Source: Phytoseiulus persimilis
Taxonomy: Eukaryota; Arthropoda; Arachnida; Mesostigmata; Phytoseiidae
Reading direction: 5' to 3'
DNA: 64,000 bases
Assembly (NCBI GenBank): GCA_037576195.1
Contig: CM075101.1
Coordinates: 1,922,001-1,986,000 of the forward strand
The notes under the pieces are model-generated. The model searched no databases, was not told the DNA's origin, and saw only the letters and a list, made by a program, of their open reading frames with translations. Both the position numbers and the translations under genes were made by a program. Each line of letters begins with the position of its first letter. Positions within the stretch are counted from its first letter, which is position 1. Shown here piece after piece: positions 31,279-41,818 of this stretch.

Positions 31279-32589
31279 ATGCAGGTCCGCGTTTCAAACA
31301 GTGCGAGTATTGCTTTTCTATGTTCAGTTTCCATGTGTCTGTTGTTCATTTGGACAATCATCCTGCACATTGGAAAACCTGACTCAGTGTCCAAATCAGG
31401 AGCGAGTATAGTAACCTCTCTACTCTCCTCTAATGAGTCTTCTGAACCTGAGCGTGACTACATGAGGGTGACCATCGATTCATCATTCCGTTTTTCTTCT
31501 CCCAGTTCCGGTGTATCACCCACGGAACCCAACGCTGATGCCCAGGTTAGTGTGGGCACGACCAATGCTCCACCACATTCTGAACATCATGTACCATCTC
31601 CATCGCTCGCTCCATCTTCAATAGAGCCGTTCCGCACTGCCTCGACTCTGCATCCAACATTCAGAACTGAACTTTCAACAAGTGCACCTATATTTACGAC
31701 AAAGACCTCCGTCTTTCGTCCCTCCACCGCTCAACTCTTGATGGAGCTGAGGGAACGCTTGTTCACCGAGTCGGGTCAACAACCCGATCGCATTCCTGAT
31801 CGGTACCACCGATATCCAGTTCGGTCACAACGACCAATAATCCACGGTAGTCCTTTTTCTAAGCCTATGAGTGTGAGTGTCAAAGCTCCACCACTCATGT
31901 CATTTGAGAATGCTGTATCTTCAAATCAACATTTGTCTCAGCGTGGCCTGAATGGACAATCAAGAGTTTCTTCTAATTTTGACCTCCAAGGAAGTGATTC
32001 TAACTTATCATCAGTCAGAGTGAACCCGCGGACGGCTTCGAATTCTTCATCACCGTCATTGCATTCGTTCACAACGACCACTTCCTCAACCACTCGGAAA
32101 CCAATGAGCAAAGCCATGGCCTCAACAACTACCTCAACAACAACGACCACATCAAAACCAGCCAGCAAGCCATCAACATCCACCATGACCCAGGGGTCTT
32201 CATCCGAGAGCCTTTCTCTCAGTACCACGGTCTCACCAATTGCTGATGAGAGTCTTGTACAGAAAGTGGCTGCCTCTTCCACTGAGACATCATCAGCAGT
32301 GGTCCCCTCAGAGTACTCAACGCCTCGACCGACCACTACCAGTGTTCCGCCGCCTGAAGTTCTCCCCATGCTCTTCCACATACCTTCCAATAGGTATCAA
32401 TGTGAAATCATTTCATACAATCGACTATGCAGATCTATTGTAGACCGGACATGTGTTCTTGTGAAACGAATGACCAGACTCAATCATCATTTATCTGTTG
32501 TCCCATACAAGAAAGATGATCATGTCCTGGATGAGGAACATTCAAAGATTCTACAGGTCTGTGATGGTCATCGTAACTTCATTGCGTGA
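31279..32589 (+). CDS. AS2, antisense mucin-like membrane protein, copia B
   Basis: Single open frame of 436 residues from ATG 31279. A hydrophobic signal-anchor segment lies at about 8-32, followed by a long Ser/Thr/Pro-rich region with runs such as TTTSTTTTTSKPASKPS. The C-terminal roughly 85 residues contain four cysteines in the pattern CxxISYNRLCR...DRTCV...KILQVC. This C-terminus aligns with AS2 of family A (SYxRxC...DRRCV...IQRLC). Unlike family A no intron is evident. A surface glycoprotein is likely from composition; its partner and role are unknown. Confidence 0.75.
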   Translation: MQVRVSNSASIAFLCSVSMCLLFIWTIILHIGKPDSVSKSGASIVTSLLSSNESSEPERDYMRVTIDSSFRFSSPSSGVSPTEPNADAQVSVGTTNAPPHSEHHVPSPSLAPSSIEPFRTASTLHPTFRTELSTSAPIFTTKTSVFRPSTAQLLMELRERLFTESGQQPDRIPDRYHRYPVRSQRPIIHGSPFSKPMSVSVKAPPLMSFENAVSSNQHLSQRGLNGQSRVSSNFDLQGSDSNLSSVRVNPRTASNSSSPSLHSFTTTTSSTTRKPMSKAMASTTTSTTTTTSKPASKPSTSTMTQGSSSESLSLSTTVSPIADESLVQKVAASSTETSSAVVPSEYSTPRPTTTSVPPPEVLPMLFHIPSNRYQCEIISYNRLCRSIVDRTCVLVKRMTRLNHHLSVVPYKKDDHVLDEEHSKILQVCDGHRNFIA

Positions 32590-32640
32590 AAAGTAAATTT
32601 TCAATTTGAACAATGAGAGGGTCATTTATTTTACTATGAA

Positions 32641-33144
32641 TTAGATATTCATAACAGTTGAGCTGTATGGAGATTCAGGGCTTGGTTCCTCTCTCGAATC
32701 TGGTGGCTGTTCTGTTTCAAGCCGCTGATACGCACGTCGGCGTAAAGTCTGAGTTGTGCAAGCGAACAAGCTGTACATCACATGGAACAGTACAAGTACA
32801 GTCAACATGCCTGCATATAGATGAATGAAATCCAGTCCATTCGCTGGAGCTGGGACTGGCTGAGGTGGCCCGCTGTGGGTAAAGTTGTAATAGTCTATCC
32901 AGATGTCTGATCCACCCTGAACTTTTCCGTCTGGATGCATACACACAACCCCAGGTGATGCTAATTCCCTACATGCATCGTTCGAGTCAATGCAATCTAC
33001 CGGGAAAATTTCTGGATTACGTTCGTATAATGTGCATGGTTGTTTCAGTCGGATGCAGATGTGCGTGCAATCTTTAGCGTATTCGAAGTACGCGGCGACC
33101 TTGGTCGCCATCATGATTGTGATCATGAGCGTCTTCAGTTGCAT
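32641..33144 (-). CDS. S, sense cysteine-rich type I membrane protein, copia B
   Basis: About 167 residues from ATG 33144 (MQLKTLMITI), which lies inside the last part of the pol frame. It has a signal-peptide-like N-terminus and an ectodomain with about eight cysteines. Next are an NFT site, a Pro-rich stalk and a hydrophobic segment (AGMLTVLVLFHVMYSLF), then a polar tail with EEPSPESP. It is homologous throughout to the family A S gene, including DC, PCT, FPxDC, LASxxVVC and GGxDxWI. It converges with AS2, with 51 bp between their stop codons. Intact here, so family B may express it from a spliced or reinitiated message. Confidence 0.78.
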   Translation of the reverse strand: MQLKTLMITIMMATKVAAYFEYAKDCTHICIRLKQPCTLYERNPEIFPVDCIDSNDACRELASPGVVCMHPDGKVQGGSDIWIDYYNFTHSGPPQPVPAPANGLDFIHLYAGMLTVLVLFHVMYSLFACTTQTLRRRAYQRLETEQPPDSREEPSPESPYSSTVMNI

Positions 33145-33280
33145 CTTTTCTGTAACCGGCAAGATTTCGTAAGCGGACGAATTGAGTTTCTGGTAGGGCT
33201 TTCGTTCCCAAATCAGAGATATTCAATTCTGAAGGGCAATGGATTATCTTGAAATCTCCATTTTCAATCTTTTCTCTCAA
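33074..33280 (-). pseudogene. pol: copia B RNase H C-terminus, shifted frame
   Basis: Last part of pol (EKIENGDFKIIHCPSELNIS, then SDLGTKALPETQF), one frame off from the main RT frame. It places a one-base indel near 33280. This frame overlaps the start of gene S by about 70 nt, the same arrangement as in family A. Confidence 0.8.
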
Positions 33281-35664
33281 CCAGAACTCACGAGTTTGGA
33301 GCGTCGTGTTACCTGGTTCTCGGTGAGAAGCTGGATACAGGCGGTGTTGTCCACTCGTAGTATCGGTGTGATTGGATACCCAATCTCTCTGAGCAGCCTA
33401 GCTAGCCATAAGCATGACTTTCCCATTTCGCTACAGGCCAAGATTTCACTCTCCATTGAAGAGAGGGAAACACAGCTCTGGCGTCTGGATGACCAGATCA
33501 CGCCTGCTCCACCGATCATAATGAAAGATCCGCTGGTGCTTCTTCTTGTTGATCGACATCCACTCCAGTCAGCATCGCAGTATGCATTGATACCGTCTGA
33601 GATGTCTCCGGTATACATGGGTCCTAATGTTTTGGTGCCTGAGAGATATCTCAATACTCGAAGACCAATTTCCCAAAGATGCTTGGTTGGTGCTGCCAAG
33701 TAGCGCGATAGAAACCCAACCGAATAACTGATGTCTCCGCGGCAAGCCACCGAGGCGAACATCAATCCCCCTACTAATTCTCTGTACTTTAAGTTCAGAT
33801 CAATCTTTCCTTCAAATGCAGTTTTTGATGTTGCATCAATGGGGGTGGCAATGGTTTTACAGTTCTGCATTTGGAATCTATCGAGTAGCTCATTTATGTA
33901 CCGAGCTTGATTGATCCTGATTGTCCCTCTGTCTGGGGAAACAATGATTCTCAATCCCAAAAGAAACTCCAATTGCTTGGATGTCATTTCAAAGGTTTTC
34001 TCAAGTTCTTTTATGATCTCTTTGTTCAGTTGCTCGCTCTTTGAGGCTATAAGGCAATCATCTACATAGACGAGAACAAAGGCTCTTTTGGGGGGGTTTG
34101 AGAAGTACAGGCATGGATCTTGTGAACTTTGAGTGAGTTTGACTGCTTTCATTTTAAGCAAGGTGTCACTCAGCTTCTTGTTAAAACATCTTGAGGCCTG
34201 TGCAGTTCCATAGCATGCCTTCTTTAGTTCACAAATTCTCTTGGTTCCATCTCCGAACCCATCCGGTTGTCGCATATAGAGTTTGCGATCTAACGGAGCT
34301 GTCAGGAAGGCTGTGCAAACATCAGCCTGAACCAAGAAAAGCCTCTCACATGCCGAGATAGACAATATAGTTCTAATTGTCTCAAAACTCGCTGTGGGGC
34401 TGAATAGGCTTCCATATTCAATTCCAGGGCGCTGTTGACACCCTCGGACAACAAGACGAGCTTTCCTTTTGATAAGTTTTCCATCTTTATCCTTTTTTAA
34501 AGAAAATACCCATCTGTTTGACAGAACATGCTGTCCCGGAGCAGGGTCTACTAATCTATAGACCTCATTCGTTCTGAATGATTCAAGCTCTAATGCCATT
34601 GCAGCATACCATTCATTTTTGAATCTAGAGCGATTCACATCATTCAGGTTCAGTGGCACGCTGGCCTCTTGCTCCATAGAACTATTCAATGTAGATGGAA
34701 AACCACAGGAAGCAGCATTGGCTTCACCTGCTTGATATCTATCTGGTTTTCTCCTAATTCTCTTACTAGTTCTACTTCCCTCGGTTTGTCCTTCCGTCGC
34801 TGCCGGTACTCTATTTGATGAACTGCGCAGTCCGTATTCTTGGGCAGGCGGGCTCGTGATGACCGAATCTTGTTCGGGAGCTATACCAAGCTCTTTGTCC
34901 ACGAGGCGTTCGCTATCCTTTGTGACTCCAACACCTTCTTCATCATCGGTGGGGTCAGTTGGTTGTTGCTCCTCTTCATCTTCTGGTGGTTCTTCTGTGG
35001 TTGTTGGTTTGTCTTCTTTCGATGGTATCGGAGGAAATTTGTTCTTATCATCTTGTAGTGGTGCTGGTTCCTTCACTACGATGTCTGGGATACGATGCAC
35101 TTTGGTGGTTCCTTTTTCTAAGACGCGATAGCTGAGTCCGTCATCATCTATCCCTACGATTATACCAGGGATAGCTCTCTTATCCAGTTTGCCCTTTGTT
35201 GGATTGATGTTGTAGAACCAACAACGAGTGCCGAAACGACGTACCCTTCCTAGGTATGGTTTGTGACCAGTGATGATTTCGAAGGGTGTCTTCTCTTCTG
35301 GTGATATGATTTTGATGGTGTTGAGACAAAACGTACCAAATGAAACGGCCTCAGCCCAAGCTGCCTTGCTTAGGTCACTATCGATGATCATTGTCCTTGC
35401 AAGATCAAGAAGAGATCGATTCAGTCTCTCAGAAACCCCGTTATGCATCGGAGTCCGCGGAGCCGAATAAGAGTAGTCACAACCCGTTGAACGAAGGTAG
35501 GTCTGGAGCCTCTTATTCTGGAATTCGGATCCTCCATCTGAATGCAGGTGATATACCTGTTGTCCGGTTCTTGATTTAAACCACTTTGTGAAATCCACGA
35601 TTCGATCATAGACCTCTGTTTTATCACGGATGAAAGTACGTTTTTCTAAAACGACTCTTGTCAT
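33277..35664 (-). pseudogene. pol: copia B integrase-RT-RNase H
   Basis: Contains the integrase core (LHSDGGSEFQNKR; TPMHNGVSERLNRSLLD), the acidic linker, RT with NRWVFSLKKDK and VLVYVDDCLI, and RNase H with DADWSGC and MESEILACSE. The frame joins gag-protease by a one-base shift at about 35634, where an extra base in TACTTTCATCC differs from the C' copy (TACTTTCTCC). It ends by a second shift at 33280. Confidence 0.9.
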
Positions 35665-37504
35665 CAGTCAATGTGATAAAAGCAGTATGTCTACCATAAG
35701 AGGGTACGCTTACAAAGCATGTGTCGCTATGTATCCACCCGATACGAGGGGAAATCGAGCTTATGGGTTTCGATCGGAAACTTGCTCTATGCATCTTTCC
35801 TTTGATGCAACTGTCACAACTGACAAAATCGGGGATAACTTCATAGCCTTCTCTTTGTAACAATGCTTTGAGCCAACCAACGTTGATATGAGCGAAACTT
35901 CGGTGCATTTCCATAAGGCTGACCTTCTTCGGGCTCTCGACCTGATGTCCTTCAGGGATATCTTCGGCATACAACACGTATAATCCGTTTTTACGAGTTG
36001 CGTGTATATTGACTTTTCCTTGAGTCAATATGATGGATTTGCGGCAGACTTGAATCTTGAAGTTGTCATCTGCGAGCTTGGAGACGGAGATCAGATTTCT
36101 CCTTAGCTTGGGAACATACAGGACTTCCTTCAGTTGGATGGTGTGACGTTGGTTGTTGTGCACAAATGTCACACGGACTGTACCGAACCCAGGAGCGCTC
36201 AGGGTTCGGGATCCTCCCAATCTGATTTGACGAGCTTGATGATATGGAGTGTATTCTATCATATGATCTTTTGTGTTACTCATATGGAAGTTTGTTCCAC
36301 TATCAATGATGTACTCATTTTCTGATGTCATCATGTGAGTCTCCATGGTACCGGCTTCGCAGTTCAAGGCTTCTGTGATGTGAGCACGGCCATAGTTTGC
36401 ATTGGCCTGGGTTTGCTGCCTGCGGTTTGATGGACGCTTGCCTGTCCTTTTTGCTGACGACGACTGATGAGAACTACTCGAACCGGGTTGTGAATAGGTG
36501 CTGGAGTGATATTGGTTCTTGCCTTGATGAGGTCGGTTGTTGTAGTTCTTCTTGGGAGCAGTACACTGAGATTTGATGTGTCCCTGACGACCACAGTTAT
36601 AACATGTCGTTGTAGTAACTGTGCGACTGACGTTTGTCCTTCTCTGGATTGTACTCTTGCGTCTATGCCCTTTGTTTGACACACGCATTCGGGAATACAG
36701 AGCTGTTACCTCGTTGGTGTCGAACTTGCCTCTCCTGAGTGCTTCACTTTCAATTGCCAGTTTGAGGTGGGCAAATGATCTTCCTGAGTCCTCTCTGGCT
36801 GTGAATGCCTGTTTGAATGGTTCCCAGTTTGACGGAAGTGATTCAAGGAGAATGGTGATCTTAAGGTCATCTGGAGTTTGAACACCAAGTGCTTCAATAT
36901 GACTGGTTATCTGACTGAAGCGGAAGAGGTTCTCTGATGCTGTTTTGTTCTGCTGGTACTTGTATCCCATGAGTTTTGCTAGAGCCAACTGTTTAAGTCC
37001 ACCATTGGTTAATGAGAACTTTCCAGTAATTAGTCTCCACATTTCTGGAGCGTCGATCGTCAATGAGTTGTGAGCGAAGAGGGACACTGCAAGTGATGAC
37101 TGCAGGGATGAAAAGAGTGTGCATCGTGCCGCTCGATTCCCAGCGATGTATCTTTCCATCTGCTTCTTCCCCGCTGGTTTGTTTTGATCAACTGGTAGTG
37201 GTGGTGCCAGATTGCCCAAGGTGACGTCGAGTGCGAATGGGTCCGCATCAAGAGCAGCTGGTATAAGCACCTTCCACTCCTTGTAGTTACTGCCATCTAA
37301 CCTGAGCACCACGCCGTTGCGATTACGATGACGTGTGCCCATGTTCAGATCATCTCCAATGCCATCGTCGCTTTGCATGAGGTTCATACCGCTTGTTTCG
37401 CCGATTCTAATAACCGATGAGCCTGGTCTTGGGTCACCTAAATCACTGTAGCCGTGGGAGCTTGCGGAATCTTCAAGTGTGGCCGGATTCTCTGCGGGAT
37501 CCAT
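35635..37504 (-). pseudogene. gag: copia B gag-protease-integrase start
   Basis: Starts at ATG 37504 (MDPAENPATL). Gag core with RNRNGVVLRLDGSNYKEW and LPSSWEPFKQ is followed by the knuckle CYNCGRQGHIKSQC, protease IIDSGTNFHM and pre-integrase zinc region with CDSCIKGKMH. The coding frame is intact for about 620 codons until the single-base insertion in integrase, so gag-protease may still be made. Confidence 0.9.
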
Positions 37505-37628
37505 AGAACTTGTTGTGTATGCACCGGAATATCACTTTTTGATCACTTCAAAAGTCACAATCAAGTCTACACAGAGTCACACACTTATACACCGCACTAT
37601 CTGATCAAGAATGTTCGCAGATTCAATC

Positions 37629-37642
37629 GTGCTGATAACGAA
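37629..37642 (-). other. primer binding site of copia B (tRNA-Ile-like)
   Basis: The plus strand next to the LTR reads GTGCTGATAACGAA. The GTGCTGATAACG part equals the family A site, offset by two bases. Confidence 0.55.
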
Positions 37643-37981
37643 TGTTGGATATTTGGGCTCACTAGCTAGTTGGCGAACAGTCTCAATCTGAAAATGGGCT
37701 GAAGATCACGGCACAAAATAAACAGACAGAGTTTCGGTTAGAAACATCTAGCTCCTCAGAGCTGTGCTTTATTAGCTCTGGTATATATACCCAGGGGAAA
37801 GTACCGTAACAGGTGGTAAGCAGATCCGAAGCTGGGTTGCCTTCGGATCTGTGTCACGACATGCGAATGCAATTCTCCGAAGTGTCAGAGGTGAGCTTCG
37901 TGTTCACCTCTACCTCTGACCACTGACCGTAATCACACTGACGGGTTTCAGATACCCGCAATATGGCTAAATAATGCATCG
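37643..37981 (-). repeat. 5' LTR of copia B
   Basis: 339 bp, nearly identical to 27645-27983; flanked by target duplication ATTCG at 37982-37986. Confidence 0.93.
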
Positions 37982-37986
37982 ATTCG

Positions 37987-38357
37987 AGCGTCCCTCCCTT
38001 GCCCGAACCAAGGCAGTTCATTCGTGACTCGGTGGCTGCAACGGCGATTGTTGGCGGCATCAGCAGTCAGTTCTCCGAGGCTTCTGGAAGCGGTTCCAGA
38101 ATCAGTATATCCAGCTCCTTCGCTCAGCTAACTACCGCAAGCCGGTGGAAAGCAGACCGCTCAAAAATGGCGATGTGTGCATCCTGCACTCAACGGATGC
38201 CTCGCGGGCGTTCTGGCCACTCTTTGTGGTCGAGGATTTGCTCGGCGGGGAGAGATCTGACCGGCGTCAGAGATCGTGCGTGGTGCGCACGGCGGCAGGC
38301 CAGACCTTGCGAAGACTCATCAATTTGCTCTACTCGCTGGAGGTGTCGCAGTTTTAA
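37987..38357 (+). pseudogene. pol: BEL integrase C-terminus
   Basis: Continues BEL pol after the B insertion. Motifs RPLKNGDVCILHSTDASRAF and WPLFVVEDLLGG, then RSCVVRTAAG and LRRLINLL, are typical of the BEL integrase end. One in-frame stop lies early (after KAVHS). The final stop is at 38355-38357. Confidence 0.85.
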
Positions 38358-38752
38358 CACGGTTGCTATTCTACTCCCTCAGATAGGGGCATCAAAACTA
38401 AGGTCCAAAGAGGACTACGCACTCTTTCGTTTGTGGGCTCGTTTCGCTTGTTTCGTCCAGTGCAGTTCAATAGTGGCCCGGAATATATGTAGCATCACAA
38501 TGTCTGCTCCTCGGTTGGAGCCGCGAGAGGGGGAGTCGAGTTTCGAGAGGTGACCGACACGCCAAAACAGTTCGTCATTAATTCCGTCCAAAGAAAAAGA
38601 AAGCGAAACAGAAATACGCGGAGGCTGGCTGGCAGTGAGTTCGGCAAACTTCCTGGGGAGTTTCAGGTTTTGAATGGGCTGTGATGGGTTTATCCCCGTA
38701 TCAGAGTTTCTCTCAGGTGTGTGGTCGAGCTGCTTCTCAGCTCCGCCGGGAG
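38358..38752 (+). other. BEL 3' untranslated region
   Basis: 395 bp between the integrase stop and the 3' LTR with no supported gene. It ends in GCCGGGAG, a short purine-rich stretch before the LTR. Confidence 0.6.
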
Positions 38753-39791
38753 TGTTACCGAAGGTTATGCCTCAGATGCCAGAAACTCAGATGCCAGAAT
38801 GAAACCCTCCCCCGATTCCGGATAGATTCCCGCTAATTAGGCGGATTTGGGAGCATAGCGTCTTCGACGTCTGCAACAAGCGCGAATCATGCGGCAGACC
38901 CTCCTCCACACCGTACATAGGGTACACGCTGCATCGGACCCCCCGCGATTCATTGATGGTTTGCTGATGATGGGAATGAATGGATAGGACATTCGATGCA
39001 TGTCTCCAATCTCGATCAGCGTGGACGTTTGGGGACTCGAGCTGCGGGGAAATAGAAAAGCGATCCTTCGCGCATTCCGAGCGGTCGCAGCCACCTTCGC
39101 CGAAAGCTCGCTCAGCCTCAACTTGGCTCTTGGGCCGCTAGCTCGGCGATTCCTCACTCAATGCACGGAGTTAGGGAAGGAACTACCTTCCTTTCTACTC
39201 GTCGCTAGCGAATCATCACTGCCAGTGAAGGAGAGAGTGTAGGATTGAGGCGGGTCCGGAGACCCGCAATGAGGACGTCGTTGAGTTTCCCAAGTCGATC
39301 GACAATAATCACATGTCCGGGTGGTTCTCAAGCTTATCCTGTTGGCCCAAGGAGGGTAACGGAGGTTGCCTGTGCTAGAGCCATTGGAGCTTGAGCTTCT
39401 CCCATTGAGCTCCCCGGTTCTGCCTAACTTCGCTCCTCCCATTCGCGGCCTCCAATAACCCGCTAAATCAGCGGGGACCCATCCGGAGTCGGGAGAGTGT
39501 TTTATTCTGGCATCTGAGTTTCTGGCATCTGAGAGTCTGGCATCTGAGTTTCTGGAATCTGAGGCTACGTCTTACCGAACACTTGTGCTGCCGATTGGAG
39601 GCGATCGGCGGCCGGGGTTTCGTATGTCAATAAAGTCTCTCTCGTTCTGGTGGCCCCTCTCCACGAGCGTAAGACACACAGTCAGTAAGTGTGGAACCGC
39701 CAGAAACGAAGCTAAAAATCTACTACGGAGATCTCTTCATTGTTTCGTCAAATCTACCCAGTCCCAAGAGGGAGCTTACTAGTTGGTAACA
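38753..39791 (+). repeat. 3' LTR of BEL, split by a MITE
   Basis: The first ten bases TGTTACCGAA are at 38753-38762; the rest resumes at 39572 with TTACCGAACACTTG. The 809 bp between is a separate element. Confidence 0.82.
38763..39571. mobile_element. hAT-like MITE in the BEL LTR
   Basis: 809 bp flanked by the 8-bp duplication TTACCGAA (38755-38762 and 39572-39579), the length typical of hAT elements. The ends form an inverted repeat of roughly 90 bp built from the motif CTCAGATGCCAGAAA, in about two copies on the left and four on the right. No transposase. Short frames inside are not convincing genes. Confidence 0.75.
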
Positions 39792-39796
39792 TTCAG

Positions 39797-40181
39797 TGAA
39801 GACCCCATCCCAGAACGTTCTTCGTTTCCGACAGCTTGTGGCTGAGGCAATCAATGCCGGAGCGAAAACCAATGATACAATTCTCGTACCCTGCCTCCTC
39901 CAGGCACTACCTCAATGCTGGGTATTTCTCTAACAAACATGGGGGACCCAACCCGTCGAACAGCGAAACATAACTAATCTGTATGTCATGATTGAAAACG
40001 AGCAGACAAGACTCCTATAGGAAGCTCAAAGTGTGCGCATCAATACTCACAATAACCATGCCGTTTACTACTCCCAACTTCGAACGTTTCCCAACGCTCG
40101 ATCTTTCCAATCAAACCCCCGACTTTTCAACTCTAATCCTCGTTTCTACAACCCAAGACCGCGTCCCATGAATCAGATCAA
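39797..40181 (+). pseudogene. gag: copia D gag, middle part
   Basis: Resumes D gag after BEL with RFRQLVAEAINAGAKTNDTI and LLQALPQCW (compare LPSSW in other copia gags). It then becomes an Asn/Pro/Arg-rich segment. It has at least two in-frame stops and is cut by LINE 1 at 40182. Confidence 0.72.
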
Positions 40182-41504
40182 CATCGAAATAATCATAGTC
40201 AATGCCAAAGCGCTTGAGAAAGTCAACTGGATGCATATCGATGAACGTAGAGAAATCACAACAATGAGTGACCATAACTTTCTCAGAGTACAGATCGATA
40301 TCAACCGAGCAGCTCTCTCAACTCAGCCCCGCAAAGTGACGCTGACTGACCCCAAAAGAGCGAGCACACAAATCTGCGAAGAACTCCAACAAAAACGCGA
40401 GCAGGCAGCAACCACGTACAATCAACTGCGTGAATATATTCACGACAGCACAATAATGATCAGAGACCGACCAATGCCATTCTCTGAACGCCTCTCCGAA
40501 CTTGTGAAGATCCGAAAAATCAAAAACAAACAATGGAGAACAGCCCGCGCGTCTCAATCCGAACCCGACGGAATCAACGCCGAGGTAGACTACCGAGCAG
40601 CACAGCAAGGCGTGAGAGAGAGAAATTCTCTCCGCCCCGAGAAACGAGAGGTCGAGGATGTTTTGGCGGTTCGTAAACCGAGACAAACCGAGAAACGAGA
40701 GGGCCAGGATGTTTTGGCGGTTCGTAAGCCGAGACAAACCGAGGAAGAGCGGACCACCAAAGATCATCGACAACAACGGAGCAGCAGTACCAAACCCGCA
40801 TTGCCATCGACTTAGTAGAGGCAACACCTATAACACGGATAACCACAATCCGCACGACGATACCCAGCCCCACAGGAATCACCACCTGCGCTGAAGAAAT
40901 CTCGAGGATTCTCAGCAAGGTGAAACCAACCTCAAGCTGTTGGTTGGACGAAATTCCGGCCAAAATACTGGAGGAGCTGAACGAACATGGCATAGCCTAC
41001 ATCGAACAGCTCTTCAACGATATATTTGCCGGAAAACATGAGGTTCCAAATGACTGGAGAGCAAACAGAGTATCGATGATCGAAAAATCGAGCTCAAGGA
41101 AAACACAGCGAGAGAGTATCATGATCGACCGATCATGATATCACCAGTCCTATACCGAATCTTCGCGAGAATTCTAGCAAATAGAATCTCGCAATGGGCT
41201 GAAGACAATAGTCTGCTCGGAGAAATGCAAAATGGATTCCGAGCAAATCGCAGAGGCGATGACAACCTATTCATCCTGACCACAGCCATCGAGATGCCCA
41301 GAAAAACCAACACCGGACTGGTCTGCGACTTCCTAGACGCAACCAAAGCATTCGAACGGATCGACAGAAATCTACTATGGAGTATTCTGTCCGAGATGGG
41401 AATGAACATAAACTGGATAAACATGCTGTAAGACCTATACCCCTCCAACAGAACAAAAATCATAGAAGGGGAGCATACATCAGAGCGGATGGAAACAAGC
41501 CCCG
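40182..41504 (+). pseudogene. LINE 1 endonuclease end and RT start
   Basis: Endonuclease C-terminus with MSDHNFLRVQIDI (catalytic SDH). A linker holds a duplicated 19-residue segment around VLAVRKPRQTE. RT follows: CWLDEIPAKILEEL, MISPVLYRIFARILANRI and GLVCDFLDATKAFERIDR (motif A). Several stops and shifts. The other half begins at 49997. Confidence 0.75.
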
Positions 41505-41818
41505 ACTCGTGCCGACGATGCGAATGTGACCAGTCGCATTCCGCATCGCTCTGACTTCGAAAACCGTCAAATCAACGTATTCGACAAAATACACAGCCGA
41601 ACTACCCCAAACCGGTCCCCCGGAGGGTGAGTCACGTTTCCCGCCCAGTTTTGTGAGGCGGCACTCAAAATCACCGAACAAATCACACAACACACTGAAC
41701 AGACAGAGCCGGACCGTGAACAGACAACAAACACAAACAAGAGCTTCCGAACGAAACGTTCCAAATTCCCACACGGATCCCTACGGCAACTCGTAACTAA
41801 AAAACTATCAGATTCGAG

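Larger units (their letters stand above)
27645..37981 (-). mobile_element. complete Ty1/copia element, family B, with ambisense gene cassette
   Basis: 10.3-kb element in BEL integrase, flanked by ATTCG at 27640-27644 and 37982-37986. LTRs at 27645-27983 and 37643-37981. The last LTR base at 37981 has changed from A to G. A purine tract (minus strand AAAGGGGGA) adjoins the 3' LTR. Order on the minus strand: gag-pol, gene S, then gene X next to the 3' LTR. Between S and X lie AS2 and AS1 on the plus strand. LTRs differ at about two internal positions, so the insertion is recent. Two frameshifts break pol. Confidence 0.95.
22000..39791 (+). mobile_element. BEL/Pao retrotransposon (contains copia B and a MITE)
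   Basis: LTRs begin TGTTACC and end GGTAACA; left LTR 22000-22221, right LTR 38753-39791 including the MITE. The 5-bp target duplication is TTCAG at 21995-21999 and 39792-39796. Internal order is gag (DUF1759 type), knuckle, protease, RT, RNase H and integrase, typical of BEL/Pao. LTRs differ at about two of 222 positions, so the insertion is young, yet pol already carries several breaks plus the B insertion in integrase. Confidence 0.93.

Noticed and set aside
31938-32390. 150-residue minus-strand frame opposite AS2 of copia B
   Set aside because: Val/Glu-rich complement of a Thr/Ser-rich coding region. The plus-strand frame has the conserved cysteine motif.
39000-39242. Small genes inside the hAT-like MITE
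   Set aside because: Short frames without motifs in a non-autonomous element flanked by an 8-bp duplication.
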